A stretch of 64,000 bases of DNA from Porpolomopsis calyptriformis (GCA_951640195.1 OX621166.1:841001-905000); one strand, 5' to 3'; counted from the first letter of the stretch, positions 32,201 through 43,600 are shown. Numbers and translations are program-made. Notes: generated from the letters alone by a model not told the origin.

Positions 32201-33576
32201 TTTGTGATTCCCATATCCTTCAAGTCGTCCTTTGCCGTCCTTTTCTCTTTCTCGTTGTCCTCTGGTACTTCCTCTATCCGCGCTTCTGATTCTTCTGTAT
32301 CAACCTAATTGATTGTTCAGACATTTCATCCTTTGCCTCGACCGCGGTTTCCTCCTTTTCCTCGAGTAGAAGTTGAGGTCTCTTGACATGCCGGAACGTC
32401 TTCAGCGTGTGGGCTTCGACATTTGTTGGCTTAGTGTCCCTTTTTGCCACAGTTGTAGCAGGTAATGGAGGAGTTGTCTCGTTTCACAGTTTTGAGAGAG
32501 GCTTCTCTCGATTCTTGTTTGATCGGGGATGAAGTGGTGGTGGTGGAGCGGGAACAGTTTCCTCGGGGATTTGACTTGGCTTCGGACTTCTTTCCTTTTT
32601 GATCCCAAGTTGACCACAATGCTTGTTCGGCTCGTTGTTCCTGGTACTGTTCTTCAAATTGGGCCGCTTTTGCCATCCAGTCCAGCAAAGTTGACGGCAT
32701 GTTGTCCATCGAATAAATCCGTGTTCGGATTGGCTAGGGGAGTCTGGCTTTATAAAATTGAAGTAGTGCAGCCTCGTTGTACTCAGTTCTTGTTGCATGC
32801 TGCATGAACCGAAGGTTGTAGTCTTCTATCATTCCTGTCATCTTTACTTTTTCTAGCTCAATCCGCGCCTTTGCCGCTGGGTTGATTCTTCTGAAAGCCT
32901 CTTGAAAATTGTCTAAAAATGTCGCATAATTCCACACGTAGTTCCTCAATTTGTCAACCATTTCAGTAAACAGTCGTCCCCAAGCCCGTGGGTTGCCATC
33001 ACTGAGATAGGAGAGCATATAGATGATCTTCTATTTGTCATTGTAGTCCTTGACCACAAAGTTGAGTCGACATTGGTGAATGAAGTCCTCTAGCTTCTCC
33101 GGGGTTCCATCGTATTCGGTCAGATCAGCAATTTTAATTTTGGTAGGGGTAGGGAGTATAGGGGGAGCAGTTGTCTGGGTAGTTGGTTGAGGTTGGGTGG
33201 GAAAAGATGGTTGGAAAGGGGGTTGGACAGATTGAGTTCTTCTTGGGGCGTAAACGAAAGGGTTTGATGGGGAAAGCCCAGGTCCCCGAAGCATAGATTG
33301 TCGTCATGTGATGGGAGGGGTGGCTGGTTCAGATTCTTCTTGTCGACCTTCTTTGAGGGCTTTCAGCTCTTTTCAAAGTTCGTCGTTAATGTCGACCTCA
33401 TTATAGTACCAGCCATGGAACTGGTCGATTTGTGTTCTCAGATCTTTGAGCTCTTGTTCCATGTTGAATGGGACAACATCTTCTTCTTCTTCTTGAATGG
33501 TGGGGGGAATGTTGCTGGGTCCAGGTGTGGGAATGGATTGTTCAGCTTCGTAATCTTGTTGAGATGCTTGAGACAT
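32140..33576 (-). pseudogene. E gag
   Basis: Minus strand from ATG 33576 (MSQASQQDYEAEQSIPTPG). Capsid-like region KIKIADLTEYDGTPEKLED to EYNEAALLQFYK; basic linker; CCHC knuckle CYNCGKKGH; RGKGGNRGRGKG; tail NWDKERWAALARALKEQKDF with stop at 32140. Nonsense codons include TGA after residue 67 (also present in E2), TAG near 32735 and several TGAs in the tail. Overlaps the start of the pol frame by about 60 nt. Confidence 0.85.
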
Positions 33577-33739
33577 TGAGGTTAGTGATGATGACGAGGG
33601 GGAAAGAGGGATGATGGATTGTGCAGGGGTTTGGAATACTATTGGTTGAAAGGGAGTATCTGAATCCGCAGATGAAAAGATTGACCTTGTTAAGTCTTCA
33701 GTGGGATCCAGAGTGAGAGTGATTTGTTGCGCAAGAAGG

Positions 33740-33750
33740 AAGTTCGATTC
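33740..33750 (-). promoter_or_regulatory. E self-priming site
   Basis: Minus-strand GAATCGAACTT, one base after the 5' LTR, complementary over all 11 nt to AAGTTCGATTC inside the same LTR (33844-33854), about 30 nt after the LTR TATA box. Same geometry as D, G, E2 and Gyp1 with a different sequence. Confidence 0.78.
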
Positions 33751-33751
33751 T

Positions 33752-34118
33752 TGTTATGATTCAGTAGTCGAAGGCTTTACTTCTCGCGTTGGAGGGGCTG
33801 ATGAGGAAATGGAATTCGACTAAAGAGTGAGGGAGTTAACTAGGAATCGAACTTAACCTACTGACTAGAGGTCAGGCTTTATATACTAACTACCTGAGTC
33901 AACATGAGTCAGTCGTATGGACGATTACAAAGTGGAAAACGGAATGTGACTAGTGAAAAGTCACGAAAAGAATAGTGGAAACGGAATGTGACTCGTGAAG
34001 AGTCGGAAAGAAGGTACATGTGACTAGTCTCTATATACAAAGTGGTAAAGCGGAAGGGTAAATGGAATAAAGACTAATCAAGTATGACTAAAAGAAAAAG
34101 GAAAAAGTATCCATGACA
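33752..34118 (-). repeat. E 5' LTR (367 bp)
   Basis: Minus-strand TGTCATGGATAC..AATCATAACA with TATATAAAG (plus-strand ctttatata, about 33878-33886) as the promoter element. Followed by TSD ccaat. Confidence 0.92.
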
Positions 34119-34123
34119 CCAAT

Positions 34124-35340
34124 GACCTAGTTCTCCGCAGCGATAGCAGTTGCCTCACAGAACGTGTGATATTGATGAAGAGGAAGTTGTCTCCTGTTTG
34201 ACAGGAGCAGAGGAGGGAGTTCAGGTCATTATTCAAGCCACGGTCTCCCTGGGAGCATAGTAGTTACTCTGGGGAGCGGCACGACACTCAAGTGCGAGTT
34301 CAAGATGTTGTCGGTCGAAGGTGGAAGCTTTTCATTTCCAAGCGTTGAGGGTAGCGGGGATGGGATCAAGGGCATAGATTTTTTTGAGGATCTCAGGATT
34401 GAGGCCTTTTCGGTAGAAAACTTTGAGCGCGTCGTCGTTGAAACCAGTTTTGTCTGCAAGAGCTCCAAATCGTATATTATAATTGTCCACAGTTGAAAGT
34501 CCTTGAGTTACCTTTTGAATCTTGACCTGCACTGTTGCCTTAGCATCTACATCTCCGAAACATTCCTCGATTTCTTCTATAAAGTCCTTGTAGTCGGCTC
34601 CAACCCATTGGGTACGATTAAACTCTTGAGTCTGCTGTCGGGCCCACGATTGGGTGACACTGATCTTCATAAATGACATGACGTAGGTAATCTTTTGTCT
34701 GTTGGACCATAGGCTGTTGTCAAGAACTAGACGACAAGCCTGGATGAAGTTCAGGCACTTGGCTGCAGACCCATCGTATTCATTGGGTTTAGCAATCTTG
34801 ATGGGGGGAGGAGCAGGTTGTTGAGGAGGTTGAGGAGGTTGAGGAGGTTGAGGAGGTTGAGGTTGCTGTTGTTGTTGAAGCTGAGTAATCAGCTGTGTTT
34901 GTTGAGCAATGGTCTGCTCGAGTTGGTGAACAGTGGCCATTAAGGTCGTGATATCAATGGTAGGGGGGTTGGTGGGGGCATTGGTGGACATTCCTGACAT
35001 GCTGGCAGATGTCGTAGGTAAGGGAGTTGTTGGAGCTGTTGGTGTTGGTGTTGATGTCGCAGAGGAAAGTTGGGAGTAAAGGGAACTGTATCGTCCTAGT
35101 GGAGTAGCAGTCCGTTGATGAACTGATCTTGTTACTGGGGCTGAAGATGAAGAGAAGAGTCCTCTTGTTCTTGATTGAGTTCGCGGTCCTAGGGGAGCAG
35201 GAGTGGGAGTTGGGGTTGGAGCAGCTAGAGTTTCTTCAAGATCAGAGGAAAAGGAGGGTTCTTGATCTTGGATGGTAGCTGAGAAGGTTGATCTTGAGAG
35301 AGGGTCTTCATATTGTTCAGCGTCAGAGTTATTGGTAGAG
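34124..35340 (-). pseudogene. D gag, N-terminal part
   Basis: Minus strand. A Ser/Thr/Pro-rich start, then MSGMSTNAPTNPP (35000), a glutamine run followed by Pro-Gln-Pro repeats (about 34910-34810), a capsid-like region (KIAKPNEYDGSAAKCLNF to DDALKVFYRKGLNPEILKK) and the first half of the zinc knuckle (CYRCGELGHW), where E inserted. Stops follow NAWK (34329) and near 34236. The N-terminal start is not certain. Confidence 0.82.
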
Positions 35341-35434
35341 GCCAGGATGGAAATGGGTAGAGGTCAAAAGGGTGATGTCAATGATCACAGTGACAAAGAG
35401 TGTTTGGATAAGCAAGTGGGAGAGAACCAGAAGG

Positions 35435-35445
35435 AAGTCTGATTC
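35435..35445 (-). promoter_or_regulatory. D self-priming site
   Basis: Minus-strand GAATCAGACTT, one base after the 5' LTR, exact complement of AAGTCTGATTC in the LTR (35545-35555), which lies 35 nt after the TATATAAAG box (plus-strand 35583-35590). Confidence 0.78.
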
Positions 35446-35446
35446 T

Positions 35447-35845
35447 TGTTATAAACCGGTTGTTCAGAATGCATTTTACTTTGGGTGTTCTGTCCCAAGA
35501 GATGAAGGTATGGTTCTAAGTCCTTGTTATGAGTAGCTAACGAGGAATCAGACTTAAAGTCTGATACATACAGAAGGTCCTCTTTATATACTGACTACTT
35601 ATCTGTGTGAGTCAGTGCAACATAAACATGAGTCAAAGATAAGGATGAGTCATCGTGATCAATGACGAATCATAAGGGGTTGAAACATAGACGGAAATGA
35701 AAGTGTCTGCATATGGATAGAGTGGTGGGGAATCCCTGAGAAAGGTAATGGGGAATCCTAATGAAGAAGTGTGGGGAATTCCAAGATAAGGACAGGTTTG
35801 CATATGATAAGATAAAGGAAAGAAAAGAAAATTACGACCGTGACA
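35447..35845 (-). repeat. D 5' LTR (399 bp)
   Basis: Same length as 20614-21012. Contains the near-perfect palindrome ATCAGACTTTAAGTCTGAT at the expected transcript start. The right neighbour is the gag of H, not a copy of the left flank. Confidence 0.92.
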
Positions 35846-36700
35846 CTAGCGCTATATGTCACCTCTTACCCAAAGGCTACTCAAAGAGAACGTGTCATTA
35901 TGGCACTTTCCTTCATGAAGACTGGAACCACGGCTACTTGGGCCAACAATTTTGTTGACAGGATAACCCAAGATGAACAAGATGGCAAGCCAACAACCTA
36001 GGTAGCCTTTGAAACAGAGTTGCGGTCCACCTTTGGAGACTCCGACCCTGCTGCCACAGCCCGACATCGAATCAAGATGGTCAAGCAAGGAGGATTGACT
36101 GTTGATGACTATATCACCCGATTTGAACAGCACAAGTACCTCACCAGCTATGATGAAACTGCCTTGATCGAGGCATTCAAAGATGGACTCAATGCTCCTC
36201 TTGTGGAGAAAATCTATACTCTCCCCCAGATGCTAACAACCTTACTAGACTGGAAAAAATGGGCTCGACAACTTGACCAACAATAGAGAGAGCTCCAACT
36301 TCACCAGTGACGTGCTGACTTACTAAAGGGGTTCAAGACCATTAATGGAATGGCCCCTAGGTCACGACAAGCCCCTGTCTCCCCATTCTTGAAAACACCA
36401 TTTGCTCCCTCAGCACTAAAACCCTTTACCCCTCACTTCCCACCTTGACAAAACTCCTAATGAGAAGATGTCCCAATGGATCTTGATCGCACGAGGCAAT
36501 TTCTGCCTCCTCAGAAGCCAAGAAGGTCTTGGATCCAAAGCCCTGCTTCAACTGTGGAGAGTCTGGGCACTGGATACGAAATTGCCCTCATCCTACCTCT
36601 CATGGAGAAGTCGTGAGGACAACAATCAAGACCCCCAAGGAGAAAAGTGTCTGGATTGTCAGAACCAACATACCAAGAATGTCTCCCCCAACTCCAAAGC
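35846..36700 (+). pseudogene. Gypsy element H, gag remnant
   Basis: Plus strand. Capsid-like region (VIMALSFMKTGTTATWANNF, GDSDPAATARHRIKMVKQGG, YDETALIEAFKDGLNAPL), then CFNCGESGHWIRNC, a CCHC knuckle. One TAG (about 35999), several later stops. It is cut on the left by the D LTR and on the right by E2 (last flank aaagc). No LTR or pol of this family is in the window. Confidence 0.78.
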
Positions 36701-37279
36701 TGTCACGGACACTTTTTTCTTTTTCCCTTTAGTCATACTTGATTAGTCTCCTTTCCGTTCATCCTTCCGCTTTACCGTTTTATATATAGAGACTGATCAC
36801 ATGTACCTTCCTTCTGACTCTTCACGAGTCACGTTCCGTTTCCGTTATTCTTTTTGTGACTCTTCACTAGTCACATTCCGAATTCCGCTTTGTAATCGTA
36901 CATATGACTGACTCATGGCGACTCAGGTAGTTAGTATATAAAGCCTGACCTCTAGTCAGTAGGTTAAGTTCGATTCCTAGTTAGCTCCCTGTCACGGATC
37001 TGAAATTCGAGACATGAGATCGAGCGCGCCTGTGGCCGTCTCTCATGCACGTTGAGCAGATTCCAGCCAGTCACGTGTAACTTGGTATATATACTGGGAA
37101 CAACCGAACTGGGTAAGTCCAGTTCTGCGACGTTTTGGCTCAGTGGTCTGAGCCGTTGCCAAGATGCGCACGTTCCCAGTGCAATTCTTAACACTCCCCC
37201 ACTCTTTAGTCGAATTCCATTTCCCTCATCAGCCCCTCCAACGCGAGAAGTAAAACCCTTTGACTACCGAATCATAACA
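36701..37279 (+). repeat. E2 5' LTR (split by repeat L)
   Basis: TGTCACGGACAC..AATCATAACA; about 370 bp after removing L and one TSD, against 367 in E. TATATAAAG at 36935-36943; transcript-start site sequence AAGTTCGATTC at 36966-36976. Confidence 0.88.
36990..37193 (+). repeat. Repeat L: 204-bp solo LTR-like insert
   Basis: TGTCACGGATCTG..TTCTTAACA with TSD ctccc (36985-36989; 37194-37198). Its first 36 bp match the repeat starting at 63085, with only C/T and G/A differences. Near the 3' end is GGCTCAGTGGTCTGAGCC (D-arm-like hairpin with an A-box core), followed about 35 nt later by GTGCAATTC, one mismatch from a Pol III B box. It could be a solo LTR or a tRNA-related short element. Confidence 0.82.
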
Positions 37280-37280
37280 A

Positions 37281-37291
37281 GAATCGAACTT
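37281..37291 (+). promoter_or_regulatory. E2 self-priming site
   Basis: GAATCGAACTT, one base after the LTR, complement of AAGTTCGATTC at 36966-36976, 31 nt after the TATA box. Confidence 0.78.
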
Positions 37292-37454
37292 CCTTCTTGC
37301 GCATCAAACTACTTCCACTCTGGATCTTACTGAAGACTTAACAAGGTCAATCTTCTCATCCGCAGATTCAGATACTCCCTTTCAACCCATAGTATTCCAA
37401 ACCCCTGCACAATCCATCATCCCCCTTTCCCCCTCATCATCATCACTAACATCA

Positions 37455-38269
37455 ATGTCTCAACAAGAATATGAAGCCGATCAGAGCGTTCCCGCACCCG
37501 GACCCAGCAACATCCCCCCTACCATTCAAGAAGAAGAAGAAGTCGTCGTCCCACTCAACATCGAACAAGAGCTCAGAGATCTAAGAGCACAAATCGACCA
37601 GTTCCGTGGCTGGTACTACAACGAAGTCGACGTCAATGACGAATTCTGAAAGGAATTAAAAGCTCTCAAAGAAAGTCGACGAGAAGACTCAGAACCAACC
37701 ACCCCTCCCCCACGACGACGATCTGTACTTCGGGGACCTGGACTTTCCCCCTCGAATCCTTTCGTTTACCCTGCAAGAAGAACCGAATCCGTCCAACCTC
37801 CTCTCCCATCAACCTTTCCCACTCAACTACCTACCTAGACAACTGCTCCCCCTACACTTCCAGCCCCCACCAAAATCAAAATCGCTGATCCAACTGAATA
37901 CGATGGAACTTCCGAGAAGCTTGAAGATTTCATTCACCAATGTCAACTCAATTTTGTGGTCAAGGACTACAATGACAAACAGAAAATCATCTACATGCTC
38001 TCTTATCTCGGTGACGGCAACCCACAGGCTTGGGGACGACTGTTCACGGAAGGAGTTGATAGAACGAGGAATTTCATATGGGACTACGCAACATTCTTGG
38101 ACGATTTCAGGGAAGCTTTCGGAAGGATTAACCCAGCAGCGAAGGCGCGGATCGAGCTAGAAAAAGTGAAAATGACAGGAACGATAGAAGACTACAACCT
38201 TTGGTTCATGCAACATGCAGCAAGAACTGAGTACAACGAGACTGCTCTACTTCGGTTTTACAAAGCCGG
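37455..38269 (+). pseudogene. E2 gag, N-terminal part
   Basis: ATG 37455 (MSQQEYEADQSVPAPGPSN); capsid-like KIKIADPTEYDGTSEKLED to YNETALLRFYKAG, where M inserted. Stops: TGA at 37647-37649 (same codon position as in E) and a TAG near 37837. The frame otherwise is continuous. Confidence 0.85.
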
Positions 38270-40075
38270 TGATACGACTGGGCTGGGCCTGAGCCCTCCA
38301 GAAGTGCAAGTAGAGGGAATGTGGTGGTTGCATACAAAGGCTTCTTCTGTTGTTACATGTCACATCTACTGTAACTAGTCACTATCAATATCAACACATA
38401 CAAATCATGAATCGGAGTCCAAAGGACCAATAGGTCGTATCATCTCCTCTGGACTGAAATAATGACTGTCCTCAGTCATCAATACAAAATACAAACGAAG
38501 AAATCCATATACAAAAGAAACTTTGATAGATAGTCAGTCAAACGATAGGGGACTGCGAACCATACTCTGATGGCCAGTCAAACGATAGGGGGGGGACTGC
38601 GAGCCATACTCTGATGGCCAGTCAAACGAAAGGGGACTGCGAACCATCCTCGTAGCTTCTAAAGATTAGATTTAGTTGAAGAAAATGTTGAAATGAAGAG
38701 GGTATGGTCGAAAAAGTGAGATTTGAGGATGAGCGATCGAAAGTCGAGTAAGACATGATGATGAAACTGAGAGGCGAAGACCGGGAGTGCAAACGAAGCA
38801 CTTAAATAAAGAAAACGGACCAAAATTGAGGGCGATATGAGCAGATTGGCCAAGATGGGGGTCCAAAATCTAAAGCGGCAGAAATGACCATAGTGACGAT
38901 GAGGGAGGTAAAATCGATGAAGGCGGATAAGGCGACCGTGAAGGGCTCGAGAAGACGCTCTAGATCGAGTATCTAAAGGTCCGAAACGGTAGAGAAATAG
39001 TCACGAAATTGGTCGGCCTAATAATGAGGGGGGAGGAGGATGGGTATGTCGTTGGTCGATAACGTGTGGATGGATATGGACGGTCTTGGGGTCGTTGGAA
39101 ACGTACGAACGAGGAGTCGTGATGATCCAAATATCGGATGAATCCGCGAAGTCGATCTGGAGATATGGCCGAATCATATCCTATCTAGTCCAAAAAAAGG
39201 AAAACCAAAGGAAGTCTCTGTGAGCGCTGAACGGAATCCTACATATGCGCGGTCGTTTTGAAGCTATCGACGAGGCGAACAAAGGGGACGCTTGCGACGT
39301 GGGATACGTGGAGAAACGAGCGAAAGCGAAATTAGGCAAATGTAGGGGGAGGGGCACAAAGACAAAGGTGTTTTTCGACGACGAGGGGGTGTATCTGAGC
39401 GATAGCGGGCTCGTTAAAAAGGGACGAAAGGGTACTTATCGTGACCCAAAGATGAACGAAGAACGAGCTGTCAAACTATCGATATCGATAGGTCATCATC
39501 CGGGTGTGCCACAACAAAGAAACGCGGAAGTCCACTGAACCACTGGGCCAAATCGTATGAGCTGGGAACCGTTGGAAAGCCTTCGAAAACGCGAATCGAG
39601 GGACGTGAATATCGTAAGAATCGAAGCGAAAGCGAGCGAGATCGACGTTGAAAGCTAGTTGGGAAATAGTCACGATGTCTTGAGATGGGCATCTTGAACA
39701 GTGGTGCAGATGGTCTGGAAAGGCGAGCTGAGGTGCAGGGATGATAGGGCGTTGTCGAAAACCATGGAAGATAGGATAATGAAGAGAGAATGAGGGTGGA
39801 GATACACTGAAAAGTGCATAGTTGGCAAAATGAAGGGGAAATGAATGAAACAAGCCAAAGATGATACAACTAGAGCACAATCCCTCGCGGTGGGCTCCAG
39901 AATGATACAACTGGGCTGGGCCTGAGCCCTCCAGAAGTGCAAGTAGAGGGAATGTGGTGGTTGCATACAAAGGCTTCTTCTGTTGTTACATGTCACATCT
40001 ACTGTAACTAGTCACTATCAATATCAACACATACAAATCATGAATCGGAGTCCAAAGGACCAATAGGTCGTATCA
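38270..40075 (+). mobile_element. Non-autonomous LTR element M (1806 bp)
   Basis: Direct repeats of 173 bp at both ends (38270-38442; 39903-40075), each starting TGATAC(G/A)AC and ending GTCGTATCA, so the LTR termini are a 9-bp inverted repeat. Flanked by a 4-bp duplication ccgg (38266-38269; 40076-40079); removing M rejoins E2 gag (YKAG to LPQPI). The LTRs differ at very few places. The interior has no gag, pol or other recognised domain. It contains three tandem units of about 42 bp (38535-38650, cagtcaaacgataggggact) and open frames at 39245-39538 (+) and 39476-39970 (-) without known homology. A TRIM/LARD-like element; strand is arbitrary. Confidence 0.88.
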
Positions 40076-40683
40076 CCGGACTCCCCCAGCCAATCCGAAT
40101 GCGGATTTATTTGATGGACAACATGCCATCGACCTTGCTGGACTGGATGACGAAAGCGGCCCAGTTCGAGGAACAGTACCAGGAGCAACAAGCTGAACAA
40201 GCGTTGTGGTCAAGTCGAGACCAAAAAGGAAAGAAGTCTGAAGCCAAATCGAATCCCCGAGGAAACCCTTCCCGCTCCACCACCACCACTTCATCCCCGA
40301 TCAAACAAGAATCGAGAGAAGCCTCTCTCAAGACAGCGAAACGAGACAACTCCTCTATCACTTGCTACAACTGTGGCAAAAAGGGACATTACGCCAACGA
40401 ATGTCGAAGCCCACGTGCTGAAGACGTTCCGGCACGTCAAGAATCCTCAACTTCTACTCGAGGAAAAGGAGGAAATCGCGGTCGAGGCAAAGGACGAAAT
40501 GTCCGAATGATCAATCAGGTTGATACAGAAGAATCAGAAGCGCGGATAGAGGAAGTACCAGAGGATGACGAAAAAGAGAAAAGGACGGCAAAAGACGACT
40601 TGAAGGATATGGGAATCGCGAATTGGGACAAGGAGAGACGGGCTGCGCTAGCTCGAGCGTTAAAAGAGCAAAAGGATTTTTAA
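40076..40683 (+). pseudogene. E2 gag, C-terminal part
   Basis: Resumes after M: PIRMRIYLMDNMPSTLLDW, basic linker, zinc knuckle CYNCGKKGHYANEC (about 40363-40404), GKGGNRGRGKGRN, acidic stretch, NWDKERRAALARALKEQKDF and TAA at 40681-40683. No stop in this half. The pol frame (-1 relative to gag) is already open from 40623, so gag and pol overlap by at least 60 nt, consistent with -1 frameshifting. Confidence 0.87.
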
Positions 40684-43600
40684 TCTGGCCAAGTGCTAAA
40701 TGCCCGAGCACTTTGGCTGTGTCCCATGTATGTGTACCACCATCTATGAAAAGTTTTTGTTTTCTTGGCACACTTGAACAGGGCAAAGGCGCTCTCGAAT
40801 TCTATCTTTGGATCACGAGTGCCGACAATCTTCGACGAGTGGCTATCATAGCACTCATTGACTCTGGCGCCTCAGGGAATTTTATTGACGAAGCATTCGT
40901 TCGTCAAATGGAGATATCGACCTATCCGTTGGATGAGGTTGTACCGGTACAAAACGCTGATGGTTCCGAGAACCGAGGAGGTCCCATCACACACGACACA
41001 GACCTGTTTATCGAGGCACCAGATTTATCTTTTCGAGAACGAATCCGGTTGGAGGTCACCAACTTAGGAAGAAAGCAACAGGTCATCCTCGGCTTCCCAT
41101 GGCTCTTGCGACACAACCCTACCATCAATTGGACAAAAGGCATCTTAACCTTTGCGTCTGGTGACACGCTGTTCAGTAGTATGCAAGTCGGAGTGTTGCC
41201 CCCACAGGAAGAACTCTACGTCTTTGATTCGAGTCTGAAACATGACTCCTTTATCCGTTTGGTTGGAGTTGACCACTCCCGACCAGTTTCCATCGAGGAG
41301 GACATCAAATCCTTCATTCCCAGTCGTTATCACAATTTCTGGCGTGTTTTCCATACCGCAGAATTCAACAAACTTCCTCCTCGACGTCCCTTCGATCATG
41401 CGATCAACCTCTACCCGAACACCAAATTTCAAGTCAGAAAACTTTACCCCCTTTCTCCCTATGAACAAGTGGAACTTAATAAGTTTATTGACGAAAATCT
41501 CAGAACAGGTCAGATACGTCCATCGAAATCGCCACAGGCTGCTCCTTTCTTCTTTGCGAAAAAGGCTGAAGAGATCAATGCCAAAGGTCTCAGTGCTGGT
41601 CTACGTCCCATCCAGGACTATCGCTACATCAACTCGAAAACCATTCCTGATCGTTATCCCCTCCCCCTTCTATCGGAAATCCTCCAAGTACCGAAGCTTG
41701 CTACTGCTTCACTTTTTACTGTTATCGATATTCGATGGGGATTTAACAACATACGACTCAAGGAAGGCGACGAATGGAAGGCAGCCTTCATCACCAATCG
41801 AGGACTCTTTGAACCGACCGTTATGTTCTTTGGACTACGAAACTCCCCAGCATCTTTTCAACGAATGATAGACGTTCTCTTTAAACCCGTTCTAGACTCT
41901 GGCTGTGTTCACATCTATATTGACGACATTCTTATTATGGGCGACACCCCCGAAGAAATCCGCCACTGGACTGACGAAACCCTTAAACTCATGGAGAAGA
42001 ATCAACTATCCGCCAAACCTGTCAAATGCCAAATGGAGAAGACCTCTGTTACATACCTTGGTACGATCATCAGTAAAGGTCAACTCGCTATCAACCCAAA
42101 AAAGGTAGACGCCATTATCAATTGGCCAACACCGCAAAAACTGCGAGACCTCCAGTCCTTCCTTGGCACCACCAACTTCTGGCGTCGTTACATTAAAAGT
42201 TTCTCCTCAGTCGTTCGTCCCCTCTGCGGACTTTTGCGGAAGGACCAACCTTGGGATTGGTCTCCTTTGTGTCAAAAAGCCTTTGAACAACTCAAATATC
42301 TCGTCACTACAGCCCCTGTCCTTCTTACCCCGTGGCCGGACCTTCCTTACCTCCTGGAGACCGATGCCTCCAATTTCGGTATTAGCGCGGTCTTATCTCA
42401 GAAACACGACAATGGTTGGCACCCTGTTGGCTTTTTCTCGAAGTCCCTACTCCCTGCCGAATACAACTATCCTACCCATGACCTGGAGATGCTTGTGATC
42501 GTCACTTCCCTCAAGTATTGGCGCTATCTTTTAGAGGGCACAAGGGATACTGTATTGATAAAAACAGACAATTTAGCGCTGAAGTATTTCATGCAGAACA
42601 GATCCCTCTCCAGACGACAAGCACGTTGGATGGAATTCTTAGGCAGATTCGACTTCAAGATCGAGTATTCTCCTGGAGTCAAGAACAAAGCTGATGGACT
42701 CTCTCACCGACCCGACCACCGTCGTACAGAAAAAGAAGAATTAGAAGGCCAAGCCCTCCTCCCCCCTGAACGTTTCATCAATGCTATCATTTCCATGTCC
42801 GAACCCTCTTTCATGTCAAGACTTCGCTTCCCCGACTTCAACCAAATCCCAGAGGACATTCGCATCAAGTTATCTGATCCCTCTTCTGGCTACTCCTTCA
42901 CTGACGGAATTGTGAGAGATGCAGGAGATCGTATTGTTGTGCCAGCAGATGTATCGCTACGCACAGAGATAATTCGATTGACCCACTCCCTACCCCATGG
43001 AGGCCATCCCGGAATCGAGAAGACACGTGAGCTTGTGTTGCGGAACTACACCTGGAGTAGTGCTGCCCCTGACATCCGTGTATTCGTATCGTCCTGTCCG
43101 ACCTGCCAACAAGTCAAGCTCTATCCTTCGAAGCCTGCAGGTCTCCTGGAACCCATTCCCCCTTCATCTCGACCTTGGGAAGAAATCACCGCCGATCTAA
43201 TCGTGGAACTCCCCCAATCATCTGGCTACGATGCTGTCTTAGTCGTTGTCGATCGCTTTACCAAACGCGCTCACTTTATCCCGACGACATCGAATATTTC
43301 TGCAGAAGGAGTCGCAAAACTCTTCAGGGACAATATATGGAAACACCACAGTTGGCCAAAGAAGATCGTAACCGATCGAGGAACTCAGTTCGCCTCCAAA
43401 TTCGCGAAAGCTCTCAACACTCATCTGGGAATCATCTCCAGTCTGTCCACCGCTTATCATCCCCAAACTGATGGTCAAACGGAATGCACCAATCAAGAAC
43501 TTGAACAATACCTTCGTTTATATACAAACTTTATGCAAGACGATTGGTCCAACTGGCTATCCCCAGCTGAATTCACGTATAACAACTGACAACACTCCTC

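Larger units (their letters stand above)
25718..34118 (-). mobile_element. Ty3/gypsy chromovirus E (interrupted by element F)
   Basis: Minus strand, 367-bp LTRs (25718-26084; 33752-34118), TSD ccaat (25713-25717; 34119-34123). Contains self-priming site, gag, pol with chromodomain, third gene with H3-like start. LTR differences that I could count (about a dozen) are all transitions. Insert F lies in the integrase C-terminal region. A closely related copy, E2, is at 36701-45026. Confidence 0.93.
20614..35845 (-). mobile_element. Ty3/gypsy chromovirus D (interrupted by element E)
   Basis: Minus strand with 399-bp LTRs at both ends (20614-21012; 35447-35845), self-priming site, gag, pol with chromodomain and a third gene before the 3' LTR. 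E sits in the gag zinc knuckle with TSD ccaat, and removing it restores the knuckle. The outer flanks do not match (attta left, ctagc right), so no TSD is visible: one end may have been exchanged by recombination. A second, truncated copy is at 52011-56872 in the opposite orientation. Confidence 0.9.

Noticed and set aside
39245..39538. 97-codon plus-strand frame MRGRFEAIDEANKGD in element M
   Set aside because: No homology recalled and no promoter or splice signals; left as part of M.
39476..39970. 164-codon minus-strand frame in element M
   Set aside because: Phe/Ser/Pro/His-rich composition, overlaps the LTR, no domain; looks like chance in a GA-rich strand.
40640..40683. Slippery heptamer for gag-pol frameshift in E2
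   Set aside because: The overlap and -1 relation are clear, but no canonical X XXY YYZ heptamer is present; GTTAAAA is only close.
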